A stretch of 64,000 bases of DNA, taken from the NCBI GenBank assembly GCA_905207235.1, contig CAJLKN010000001.1, positions 62,001-126,000 on the forward strand, given 5' to 3'. The position numbers and the translations under genes are program-made. This DNA comes from an uncultured Eubacteriales bacterium. GTDB taxonomy: Bacteria > Bacillota > Clostridia > Christensenellales > Borkfalkiaceae. Shown here piece by piece: positions 1 through 7,132 of this stretch (position 1 is the first letter of the stretch; every line of letters begins with the position of its first letter). Under the pieces are notes generated by a model, which did no database searches, was not told where the DNA came from, and saw nothing but the letters and a program-made list of their open reading frames with translations.

Positions 1-946
1 TCTGCTTTATATACCTGTCGAGGAACATGAACATATCCTTGGTGCTCTTCTGGGCTATGCATGCGTTGCTCTTGACAGAATAAGCTATTACGCTCTGCCC
101 CGCGAACTCAGGATTTATGCGCGAAAATGTATCGTATGCGCGGTCGTAATCGAAGTCGGGGTCGTTTGTCGAACAGAGCATAAGCACGGGACACTTGACA
201 TAAGGAGCATAAGCCTGGGAATCTATGGCAGCCATAAAACGGCGCCTTTCCTCATCGAATTCGGGTTCGGCTGTGCCGAATTTGGAAAAGCCTTTATAAG
301 CTCTCCAACCTACGGCGCAGACGGGAATTGCGCATGAAAATTTACCTGCATATGCAAGTTTCCACGCCACTTCGCCGCCGTCGCGTATTCCCACAACGCC
401 TATTTTATCGTTTTTTACCCTTTCGGAGAGGTAATTGCGGGCATAGAGACCCACTGCAACCCATTCGTACCACGAAGTTTTATCTGCGCCTTCGTCGGCG
501 TAATCTATGTGTCTTCCCGCTGAATAATAATTTGCATACGCAACGGAAGGCGGATAAACGGTGAAAGGAATAAATTTTCCGCATATTCCAGTTCCTTCGT
601 TGCCTTTTCCTTCCGCGGACGAAGCGCCATTCCTTGCGCCGATATCGCCGCGGATATCGACCATAAGAGCAGAATAACCGTTATCGACAAACATTTTTAA
701 AAGGCGTTCGTCGGCGGTTTCGCTGCTGTCGGGAATGATTACCACGCCGTCCTGCGAAGGCGTTTCGGCATCGTATGCGAAAATGCCGAAAACAGAAACT
801 CTGCCGTCATCGGTTTTTCTTCCTGCAAAATTGACGTATTCGTATTTTACGCCGTCCTGAATTTTTTCGCCTCCGACTGTCGCGTCGAGGGGCTGACTGT
901 CGTCAAAATCTTTCCACAGGGATATAGGCGTCAGAATAGGTGTCAA
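1..946 (-). CDS. alpha/beta hydrolase-fold protein, C-terminus beyond the window edge
   Basis: The frame is open from a TTG start at 946-944 to the window edge, so about 315 residues are visible and the C-terminus is missing. AAGGAG lies seven bases before the TTG and no in-frame ATG occurs early, which fixes the start. The layout resembles acyl-esterase, cephalosporin-deacetylase and dienelactone hydrolase folds: a central strand GVVIIPDS, a YSALMVDIRGD strand, then the nucleophile-elbow region KIGVVGIRDGGEVAWKLA, and CPVLMLCSTNDPD where the acid residue is expected. The elbow reads G-I-R-D-G instead of G-x-S-x-G, so the serine is absent and hydrolase activity is doubtful. Divergent from the DnaD-like gene. 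Fold call fairly sure, substrate unknown. Confidence 0.7.
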   Translation of the reverse strand, partial: MTPILTPISLWKDFDDSQPLDATVGGEKIQDGVKYEYVNFAGRKTDDGRVSVFGIFAYDAETPSQDGVVIIPDSSETADERLLKMFVDNGYSALMVDIRGDIGARNGASSAEGKGNEGTGICGKFIPFTVYPPSVAYANYYSAGRHIDYADEGADKTSWYEWVAVGLYARNYLSERVKNDKIGVVGIRDGGEVAWKLAYAGKFSCAIPVCAVGWRAYKGFSKFGTAEPEFDEERRRFMAAIDSQAYAPYVKCPVLMLCSTNDPDFDYDRAYDTFSRINPEFAGQSVIAYSVKSNACIAQKSTKDMFMFLDRYIKQ

Positions 947-964
947 TATCTGTCTCCTTAAAGC

Positions 965-984
965 GCGGCGGGTTTCCCCGCCGC
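965..984 (-). promoter_or_regulatory. 5' UTR hairpin before the hydrolase-like gene
   Basis: GCGGCGGG and CCCGCCGC form an 8-bp GC stem with a 4-base loop directly before the AAGGAG ribosome binding site. The T-run is poor, so a translation or stability element is more likely than a terminator. Function is inferred. Confidence 0.4.
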
Positions 985-1022
985 CGCAGTATTATTTTTG
1001 TCGGGCAATTTAAAAAATATTA

Positions 1023-1051
1023 TTGCTTTTTTTCCCGCGCAAAGTTATAAT
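1023..1051 (+). promoter_or_regulatory. candidate promoter of the DnaD-like gene
   Basis: TTGCTT at 1023-1028 and TATAAT at 1046-1051 are separated by 17 bases. The leader of about 80 bases contains inverted 8-mers CTCAACGC (1060-1067) and GCGTTGAG (1119-1126), the second adjoining the GGGAG ribosome binding site. Pairing across a 51-base loop is possible but unproven. Confidence 0.5.
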
Positions 1052-1140
1052 AATGTTTACTCAACGCAGGGCGACAATATTCTTTTAATATTATAGCCCT
1101 TTTATATCAATAAATCAAGCGTTGAGCGGGAGTTTTACCA

Positions 1141-2844
1141 ATGGCTTTTATTTCGGTTGCAGACGAACTGACCAAGAAAGGCTCGACCATAATCGAAAAC
1201 AAATTTATAACAAAATATCTGCCCGTGCTCGAACCGCAGGCGCTTAAAGTATATCTTTTTGCGCTTTTCGTGTATCAGAACGGGCTGTCTTCCTATACGG
1301 CGGAAGACTTCGCCGCCAAACTTGAAATGAGTTTGAGCGACGTTGAAAACTGTTTCGATTATCTTGAAGAATTAGAGCTTGTGTCGGTGCTGTCGCGCAA
1401 CCCTCTCGAAGTCAGAATACTCGACGCGGACAACGTTTACGGCACGCCAAAAAAACTCAAGCCCGAAAAATACGCCGCTTTTTCTTCGGCAGTTCAGTCT
1501 GTAATTTCGGGCAGAATGATTTCCACGAATGAATTTATGGAATATTTTTATCTGCTGGACGAATATTCATTCGAACAGAACGCCCTGCTGATGATAATAA
1601 ATTACTGCGTAAATTTAAAGGGAAACGATATACGCTTTCAGTACATTAAAAAAGTTGCAAAGAGTTTTGCCGACGAAGGCGCGACCACCGCGAGAAAGGT
1701 CGAAGAAAAACTCTCCTCCTACACTTCTTCAACGCCCGCGCTTTTAAGAATTTTTTCCGCGGCGGGAATATCGCGCAAACCCGACGTGGACGACAATGCG
1801 CTCTACGAAAAATGGACGACAGAGCTCGGTTTTTCGGAGGAGGCGATCATCTGCGCCGCGAAGCACTTCAAAGCCAGAACGAGCGAAAAAATCGACGGCG
1901 TTCTGACAGAACTCTATAAAAACAGAAAATTTGACGTAAAAGAGATTGAAGATTACTGCAAATCAAAAAATTCGCTCTACGCCTGCGCAGCGGAGATTGC
2001 AAAATCCTTGGGCGTTTATATGCAGAACGCAACCCCTTACGTGGAAAATTACGTCTGCTTATGGCGCGATTACGGCTTTGAAAGCGATACATTGAAGATG
2101 ATAGCCGACTACTGCTTCCTGCAAGGCAAAAACTCGTTTGAGGGAATGAACGATTTTGTTCTGTCTCTGTACGACGAAGGCATAATAACCGAACAGGCGG
2201 TAAGAGATAAACTGACTTCAATCGCCGCCGACGATAAGCTCATTAAAAATATTTTGAAGACGAGCGGAATGACCAGAAAGATAATCGACCCCGACAGGCA
2301 GTATTTAAAGCGCTGGAAGAGCTGGGATTTTTCCGACGAAATGCTTTTAAAAGCCGCCGAAACGGCGCAGGGAAAGAGCAATCCGCTCGCCTACATGAAC
2401 GCCGTGCTTTCCTCGTGGAAGGCTCAGGGCATTACCTCGCCCGAGAGCATATCGAGCCCGTCCGAAGCGACAGGCGGCGAGAGCAAAAAGGCTATTATAG
2501 AACGGCATTACTATGATCTGCGCGCGGAAGCGCAGAAACGAGCCGAAAAAATGCAGGCAAAAGCCATGAAGGACGAACTTTACAGGGAGGCAAAGAAAAA
2601 GTTAAACACCCTCTCTATACAGCTTGCATTTGCCGAAGTCAACGATGAACAGCGCGCAAAGAAAATTTCGGAAGAAATTGCCCTGCTCGAAAAGCAGTCG
2701 GACGAGCGGCTTGAAGCGCTCGGAATTTCTAAAAGCGATCTCGTTCCCCGCTACAAATGCGAAAAATGCAAGGACACGGGCTATGACAGCCACGGCAGGC
2801 AATGCGAATGCTTGCAGAGGTTTATTAAAGCCAATAAACTCTGA
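1141..2844 (+). CDS. DnaD-family replication protein with C-terminal DnaC-type zinc module
   Basis: 567 residues, ATG preceded by GGGAG. The N-terminal ~100 residues look like a DnaD winged-helix domain (ALKVYLFALFVYQNGLSSYT). Two DnaD_2-type helical repeats follow: LLMIINYCVNLKG with YIKKVAKSFADEG (about 140-190) and TLKMIADYCFLQGK with FVLSLYDEGI (about 315-350), plus related segments (about 225-275 and 385-425) matching the usual W...F pattern. DnaD proteins act in primosome assembly. The last ~110 residues are a charged helical region ending in CEKCKDTGYDSHGRQCECLQ, which is how the N-terminal module of clostridial DnaC/DnaI-like helicase loaders looks. No AAA+ ATPase follows; a terminator and a convergent gene do. 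Whether this is a fusion or a cut-off loader gene cannot be decided here. Confidence 0.85.
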   Translation: MAFISVADELTKKGSTIIENKFITKYLPVLEPQALKVYLFALFVYQNGLSSYTAEDFAAKLEMSLSDVENCFDYLEELELVSVLSRNPLEVRILDADNVYGTPKKLKPEKYAAFSSAVQSVISGRMISTNEFMEYFYLLDEYSFEQNALLMIINYCVNLKGNDIRFQYIKKVAKSFADEGATTARKVEEKLSSYTSSTPALLRIFSAAGISRKPDVDDNALYEKWTTELGFSEEAIICAAKHFKARTSEKIDGVLTELYKNRKFDVKEIEDYCKSKNSLYACAAEIAKSLGVYMQNATPYVENYVCLWRDYGFESDTLKMIADYCFLQGKNSFEGMNDFVLSLYDEGIITEQAVRDKLTSIAADDKLIKNILKTSGMTRKIIDPDRQYLKRWKSWDFSDEMLLKAAETAQGKSNPLAYMNAVLSSWKAQGITSPESISSPSEATGGESKKAIIERHYYDLRAEAQKRAEKMQAKAMKDELYREAKKKLNTLSIQLAFAEVNDEQRAKKISEEIALLEKQSDERLEALGISKSDLVPRYKCEKCKDTGYDSHGRQCECLQRFIKANKL

Positions 2845-2881
2845 TTACATATGTTTTGAAAAAATTATCTTATTGATTTAA

Positions 2882-2918
2882 AAAGCGGCGCGCAGGGTAT
2901 ATCCCTGCGCGCCGCTTT
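2882..2918. terminator. bidirectional terminator between DnaD-like gene and SDR
   Basis: A perfect 16-bp inverted repeat (arms 2882-2897 and 2903-2918) with a 5-base loop lies between two convergent genes. It is followed by ATTTTTT on the plus strand and preceded by an A-run, so it can work in both directions. Confidence 0.9.
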
Positions 2919-2923
2919 ATTTT

Positions 2924-3571
2924 TTACCATATAAACTGCGCTTTGGCAATTTCGCCGTTGTCTATCAGAATATCCTGCGCGGTCATAGACTTATTTACGA
3001 CCGTTACGAAGTATATCCACTCGGCTATCTCCTCCGCCTCCGCCCATTTGGGGAGCAGAGTTAATTGCATTATCTTTTCCCACTTTTCCTTATCGTTTAT
3101 CACTCTGTCGTTTAGCGACGTCAGCACTCCTCCGGGCGAAATGCTGTTGGAAGTCGCGCCGTAACGCGCAACTCTCAGAGCAACATTTTTCATGTAAGTT
3201 ATAATCCCGCCCTTGCTCGCGGCGTATTCGGGGAATTCGCTTCCGTTGTGCGCGCTCGCCGAAGCGACGAAAAGAACGCTCTTTATGTCATTCTGAAAAG
3301 CGTATTTTTCCGTAACCCTTATCGTGCCTTTAAGGTTTATATCTATATCTCTTCCGGTATCCTGGACGCCGGCATTGTTTATAAGAATATTGACCCCTGC
3401 AATTTCCGGAAGTTCGCCGCCGAGAATATCTGTGCGGAAATGGACATAGTTTTTATCGTCAATGGCGCTGTCTAAAACATCCAGCCCTACAACTTCATGT
3501 CCCGCAGACAAAAACCTCAATGCGGTCGCTCTGCCTATTCCGTTGCTCGTGCCGCTTATGACGACTTTCAT
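2924..3571 (-). CDS. SDR-family oxidoreductase
   Basis: 215 residues. It carries the Rossmann glycine motif GTSNGIGRA at residue 7, NNAG near 75, the catalytic Tyr/Lys pair in YAASKGG, and the SPGG turn after the active site, so it is a classical short-chain dehydrogenase using NAD(P)H. Its substrate cannot be read. A longer upstream frame exists, but ATG at 3571 overlaps the transporter stop as ATGA and matches the family start, so coupled translation from there is preferred. It therefore shares the preQ1-controlled transcript, which hints at but does not prove a link to queuosine metabolism. At 215 residues it is shorter than the usual 240-260. Confidence 0.85.
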   Translation of the reverse strand: MKVVISGTSNGIGRATALRFLSAGHEVVGLDVLDSAIDDKNYVHFRTDILGGELPEIAGVNILINNAGVQDTGRDIDINLKGTIRVTEKYAFQNDIKSVLFVASASAHNGSEFPEYAASKGGIITYMKNVALRVARYGATSNSISPGGVLTSLNDRVINDKEKWEKIMQLTLLPKWAEAEEIAEWIYFVTVVNKSMTAQDILIDNGEIAKAQFIW

Positions 3572-4323
3572 TGCGCATTCTCCCTGCAAAGTTTTACATA
3601 ATTGAAGTATTCTTCGCCCACGTTTTCCTTTTTCCACCTTCTGCATGCGGCATAGCCGAAATACGAAAAGAGCACTTCGCAAATGAGTTCGACGAGCATG
3701 CCCGTAAGCGAACAGGTTACGCACTGCAAAAACGTCCAGCCGAAGAAAATATGGCTGACGATGAGTGCAAAAAGCATATTATCCACAAATTGTCCTATTG
3801 CAGTTGAAACATAAGACCTTAAAAAGTATGCCGCCTTGCCGTCGGGGTTTTTCCTGAAAATTCTGCCTATGCCCCAGTTTGAAAAATTATTTACGACAGA
3901 CGATACGATAAATGCCGTCGTGCTGCCGAGAAGCACGTACCACGTGCCGCCGAAAGTATTGTCGAGGGCGATATTGATAGAATTACCGTTTTCAACGAAA
4001 GATTCTCCCCACATGCCGGGTATTACGCTGCCTATGAAAAGCAGCAGGCAGAATATAAGATTGATTGCAATGGCAAATACAGAAAGCTCGGTTGCCGCTT
4101 TTGGACCGAAGTGTTTTGTAACCATATCCATTGTAAGGAAGGCAAACCACGAAACAATTATGCCGCAATCCAGCGCAAGCCAGTCAACAGGCAGCGAAAT
4201 GCTCTTATTCGCGAGCAGGTTCATGGCAAATACCGACATAACGAATATTACAGTTACGAGCGCGGGAATGCTTTTAAGCAACAATCTGAACTGATGAAAT
4301 TCACTTTTGATTTTCTGACCCAT
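3568..4323 (-). CDS. VUT-family (YhhQ-type) queuosine precursor transporter
   Basis: 251 residues with about six or seven hydrophobic segments. The conserved stretch LRSYVSTAIGQFVDNMLFA (about residues 165-185) is typical of the VUT/DUF165 family, integral membrane importers of queuosine precursors such as preQ0, preQ1 or queuine. The call is backed independently by a preQ1-I riboswitch in the leader. AAAGGAG precedes the ATG. Its stop overlaps the SDR start by four bases. The ligand could be preQ1 or a related base; the riboswitch favours preQ1. Confidence 0.9.
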   Translation of the reverse strand: MGQKIKSEFHQFRLLLKSIPALVTVIFVMSVFAMNLLANKSISLPVDWLALDCGIIVSWFAFLTMDMVTKHFGPKAATELSVFAIAINLIFCLLLFIGSVIPGMWGESFVENGNSINIALDNTFGGTWYVLLGSTTAFIVSSVVNNFSNWGIGRIFRKNPDGKAAYFLRSYVSTAIGQFVDNMLFALIVSHIFFGWTFLQCVTCSLTGMLVELICEVLFSYFGYAACRRWKKENVGEEYFNYVKLCRENAQ

Positions 4324-4360
4324 AAAAACTCCTTTAAATGAGTCGCGCCATCGCCTTAAA

Positions 4361-4390
4361 AAATAAAAAAGGGCGCAAAAATTGCGCCAT
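4361..4390 (-). terminator. riboswitch expression-platform terminator
   Basis: On the minus strand GGCGCAATTTTTGCGCC (4388-4372) is followed by CTTTTTTATTTTTT. It sits between the preQ1 aptamer and the transporter ATG, so ligand binding is expected to favour termination. Confidence 0.85.
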
Positions 4391-4399
4391 CATTCTTTT

Positions 4400-4440
4400 C
4401 CATAGTTTTGTTTATAGACAGGATGGTCACGAACTGTCCT
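4400..4440 (-). ncRNA. preQ1-I riboswitch aptamer
   Basis: Minus-strand GACAG and CTGTC form P1 and enclose UUCGUGACCAUC, which is followed by an A-rich tail ending in ACAAAACUAUG that can make the H-type pseudoknot. This is the small preQ1-I architecture (short stem, C-rich loop, A-rich tail with ACUA). Position upstream of a queuosine-precursor transporter and directly before a terminator agrees with a transcriptional OFF switch. Confidence 0.88.
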
Positions 4441-4457
4441 TTGATTAAGTTATTGCA

Positions 4458-4487
4458 ATTTTAGCACCCGAAAAACGCCTTTGTCAA
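4458..4487 (-). promoter_or_regulatory. promoter of the preQ1 riboswitch operon
   Basis: TTGACA (4487-4482), an 18-base spacer and TAAAAT (4463-4458). The -35 box lies within the terminator hairpin of the upstream MATE gene. Confidence 0.8.
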
Positions 4488-4496
4488 GCAAAGGCG
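4471..4496 (-). terminator. terminator of the MarR-MATE operon
   Basis: CGCCTTTG and CAAAGGCG pair over a 5-base loop (4496-4476), followed by TTTTT on the minus strand, 24 bases after the MATE stop. It overlaps the -35 box of the next promoter. Confidence 0.85.
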
Positions 4497-4519
4497 CCTT
4501 GTTTTTTCATCTGAAAACA

Positions 4520-5845
4520 TCAATAGTGATATTTTTTTCTCTTAATAATCAATAAAATCGCAGTAACGATATCAGCCATAACCTCCGCCGCCACTATCGA
4601 AAGCCATATGCCGTTAAGCCCCCAGATGAGCGGAAAAGTCATTACCGCCGCAATTTGAAAGACGAGCGTTCTCAAAAATGATATCAGCGCCGAAATCAGA
4701 CCGTCGTTCAGGGCGGTGAAAAACGATGAGCCGAACACGGCAAAACCTGAAAAAATAAATGAGAACGAATAAATGAAGAACGCATTTACCGTTATATCCA
4801 AAAGTCCTTTGTCATACCCTACAAACATATAAGCGAGGGGTTTTGAAAGCAGTTCTGCCGCCGCAAACATTACTACGGCGAGCACGCTTATTATTATAAG
4901 CCCCTTTTTGAGCAGCCCTTTGAGTTCATCATAGTTACGCGCACCCGAATGATAGCTTATGACCGGCGCACCGCCGACCGAAAAGCCTATGAACATAGCC
5001 TGAAATACGAGATTGACATACATGAGCACGCCGTATGCCGCGACGCCGTTTTCACCCGCATAGCTAAGAAGCTGAACATTATAGAGCATTCCAACAAGAG
5101 ACATCGAAACGTTTGACATGAGCTCGGATGATCCGTTTGCACACGTCTTTAACAGCGCTTTTACGTCAAAAGAGAAACGCGTAAAGCGCAAAAGGCTTGA
5201 ATTAGGACAAAAGAAATATACTACGGGCAACACTCCGCCGACCAGCTGGCTGAGCGCAGTCGCAACTGCCGCGCCGACCAATCCCCATCCGAATACTGCT
5301 ACGAAAAGCGCGTCCAACGCTATATTTGTCAGACCTGCGGCAACGGTAACATAAAGACCGAGTTTAGGCTTTTCCGCCGTGGCAAACAGGCATTGAAATT
5401 CATATTGAAGTATATATGCGGGCAACGAAACGAGAATAATCTGCGCATACGCTACGCTGTCTTCGAGCATGGCGCCTTCCGCCCCGAGAAGGGAAGCAAC
5501 CTGCCGTACGGAAAAAAATCCCGCTACCGCAAGCACCACGCCGCAAGCGGCAGAAACGGCGACAATCATAGTAAAAATTTTGTTTGCTCTGTCGCGGTCC
5601 CCCTCGCCCATTGATTTGGCAATGAGCGCTCCTCCGCCCGTGCCGAACATAAAACCGACGCAGCCGAGCACCATCAGGAACGGCATTATGAAGTTTACGG
5701 CCGCAAAGGGCGTTTTTCCGACAAAATTTGACACAAAAAAGCCGTCAACGACGCCGTAAACAGAAGTGAACACGAGCATCGTAACCGACGGCAACGTAAA
5801 GCGTATCAGCCGCCCGAAATTAAAATGATCCGAAAGCTGTATCAT
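4520..5845 (-). CDS. MATE-family multidrug efflux transporter
   Basis: 441 residues from ATG 5845; a TTG three codons upstream is the alternative. About twelve hydrophobic segments occur. The family hallmarks are present: an N-terminal LIRFTLPSVTMLVFTSVYGVVDG, then FGTGGGALIAKSMGEGD after the second helix pair, and a related second half. MATE proteins are Na+- or H+-coupled exporters of cationic drugs in the cytoplasmic membrane. It is the second gene after a MarR regulator, a mepR-mepA-like arrangement, so repression by that regulator is likely. Substrate unknown. Confidence 0.9.
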   Translation of the reverse strand: MIQLSDHFNFGRLIRFTLPSVTMLVFTSVYGVVDGFFVSNFVGKTPFAAVNFIMPFLMVLGCVGFMFGTGGGALIAKSMGEGDRDRANKIFTMIVAVSAACGVVLAVAGFFSVRQVASLLGAEGAMLEDSVAYAQIILVSLPAYILQYEFQCLFATAEKPKLGLYVTVAAGLTNIALDALFVAVFGWGLVGAAVATALSQLVGGVLPVVYFFCPNSSLLRFTRFSFDVKALLKTCANGSSELMSNVSMSLVGMLYNVQLLSYAGENGVAAYGVLMYVNLVFQAMFIGFSVGGAPVISYHSGARNYDELKGLLKKGLIIISVLAVVMFAAAELLSKPLAYMFVGYDKGLLDITVNAFFIYSFSFIFSGFAVFGSSFFTALNDGLISALISFLRTLVFQIAAVMTFPLIWGLNGIWLSIVAAEVMADIVTAILLIIKRKKYHY

Positions 5846-5890
5846 AATACCCAAACAGAAATATCCGACCTCAATTATCTGATCTTAAAA

Positions 5891-6328
5891 TCAGATTTTT
5901 CCTATCTTTTCTTTTAAATTTATAAGAAATTTTTCCGTAAGGCGAAGATAATTTGTTATTTCTTCGTCCGTCCATTCATCAAAAATTTCATTTTCGATTT
6001 CAATTATGCGGAGCGCGGTGGTCGAAGCGAATTCCCTGCCTTTATCGCTGAAAAATACCTTCTTTGACTTGCCGTCAACCGCCTCGAGATAGACTATGCC
6101 CTCCTCTTCGAGATTGCGCAATGACGAATTTACCGTCTGCTTGCTCAGTCCCGTCTGTCTGCATAAGTCGGAAAGAAGACAACTTCCCCCTTCATTTCCT
6201 ATTGCATACAAAATTTTCGAGGTGCTGTCGGACATTCCGAATTTTTTCGAGGCGTCGTGATAGGCAGCCTCCAGCTCGCCTATAAGATAATTGTATCTTT
6301 TTAAATTTCTTGAACTTGAAACACTCAT
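5891..6328 (-). CDS. MarR-family transcriptional regulator
   Basis: 145 residues with a winged helix-turn-helix (about 55-100: CLLSDLCRQTGLSKQTVNSSLRNLEEEGIV without gaps in the sequence) between N- and C-terminal dimer helices. It opens a two-gene operon with the MATE transporter. A perfect 14-bp palindrome at its own promoter is the likely operator, implying autoregulation and release by a transported compound, as is known for this family. Confidence 0.9.
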   Translation of the reverse strand: MSVSSSRNLKRYNYLIGELEAAYHDASKKFGMSDSTSKILYAIGNEGGSCLLSDLCRQTGLSKQTVNSSLRNLEEEGIVYLEAVDGKSKKVFFSDKGREFASTTALRIIEIENEIFDEWTDEEITNYLRLTEKFLINLKEKIGKI

Positions 6329-6340
6329 AACGCAATTATT

Positions 6341-6354
6341 GTACGATTTCGTAC
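6341..6354. promoter_or_regulatory. MarR operator palindrome
   Basis: GTACGATTTCGTAC has perfect 6-bp arms around TT and lies just downstream of the -10 box of the marR promoter, at the presumed start site, where bound repressor would block transcription. Confidence 0.7.
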
Positions 6355-6360
6355 TATTTT

Positions 6361-6389
6361 ATAATAACAAACAATAAATACAATGTCAA
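6361..6389 (-). promoter_or_regulatory. promoter of the MarR-MATE operon
   Basis: TTGACA (6389-6384), 17 bases, TATTAT (6366-6361) on the minus strand. Confidence 0.85.
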
Positions 6390-6431
6390 CCGTATATGAA
6401 CACTTATTTTTTTTGATTGCTGTTTTCGGGA

Positions 6432-6471
6432 AATAAAAAAGCCGACACTTTTCACGAGGAAAAATGCCGAC
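6432..6471 (-). terminator. terminator after tRNA-Thr
   Basis: A 13-bp stem including three G-U pairs (GTCGGCATTTTTC with GAAAAGTGTCGGC) and a CTCGT loop, followed by TTTTTT. The arms look like direct repeats and only pair when wobbles are allowed, so a strict inverted-repeat search would miss it. Confidence 0.65.
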
Positions 6472-6478
6472 AATTTAC

Positions 6479-6554
<76 letters not shown>

Positions 6555-6580
6555 AAACATATTAAATCAATTACTCGACT

Positions 6581-6609
6581 ATTATATTTTAATTACAAAT
6601 TAATGTCAA
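6581..6609 (-). promoter_or_regulatory. promoter of tRNA-Thr
   Basis: Consensus TTGACA (6609-6604), 17 bases, TATAAT (6586-6581), 27 bases upstream of the tRNA. Confidence 0.85.
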
Positions 6610-6654
6610 ATCATTTTGACGGAAAATGAAAAAAATTTAAGCTGAATTATGACA

Positions 6655-6703
6655 TAAAAAAGCCGCCCGTCTGCGCAGACTGCTGCGCGGGCGGGCGGCG
6701 GTT
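6655..6703 (-). terminator. terminator of the four-cysteine protein gene
   Basis: GCCGCCCG pairs with CGGGCGGC around an inner region that can itself fold, followed by TTTTTTATG on the minus strand. Confidence 0.85.
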
Positions 6704-6719
6704 AAACTATGTAAAAAAA

Positions 6720-7058
6720 TTACTTCTTGCGTTTAGCGACTGCTATGCGTACACTTTTTCCCGATTTGGAAGAGCGTGCAGGTTTTTCGGCAAGAACCTC
6801 CTCCACATCGCTTTTAAGTTTTACTTCCATACCCTGTGCCTGTTTCATCTTTACGTAAGCCACTGCGCAGGGATGCTGCAAACTTTTATCGCAGTTAGCG
6901 CAGAAAGGTGCGTACTGTCCGCATAAATCGTATCCGCGTTCTGCACTGTTAATGAATTTATCGATGTCGATTACTTCCTGCAAACGAGCAAGGTTTGCTT
7001 CATTCAACAGCGCGGGCAATTCTTTAAGCAACTCCAAAGGTGCATTTTCATTCCACAT
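6720..7058 (-). CDS. small four-cysteine protein of unknown function
   Basis: 112 residues. ATG 7058 is chosen over an ATG 18 bases upstream because GGAGGC lies six bases before it. I do not recognise the family. The N-terminal half looks helical; the middle has DLCGQYAPFCANCDKSLQHPC, a C-x6-C-x2-C-x7-C cluster that could bind zinc or an Fe-S cluster. The tail is basic (RSSKSGKSVRIAVAKRKK), which fits nucleic-acid contact, though that is a guess. No signal peptide or membrane segment. It has its own promoter and terminator, so it is transcribed alone. Confidence 0.75.
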   Translation of the reverse strand: MWNENAPLELLKELPALLNEANLARLQEVIDIDKFINSAERGYDLCGQYAPFCANCDKSLQHPCAVAYVKMKQAQGMEVKLKSDVEEVLAEKPARSSKSGKSVRIAVAKRKK

Positions 7059-7096
7059 AATGTTGCCTCCATTCATTTTCTGTTTTTGTATATATT

Positions 7097-7124
7097 ATTA
7101 TAACAAAAAATATCAAAAAATCAA
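7097..7124 (-). promoter_or_regulatory. promoter of the four-cysteine protein gene
   Basis: TTGATT (7124-7119), 16 bases, TATAAT (7102-7097) on the minus strand. Confidence 0.65.
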
Positions 7125-7132
7125 TAGCAAAA

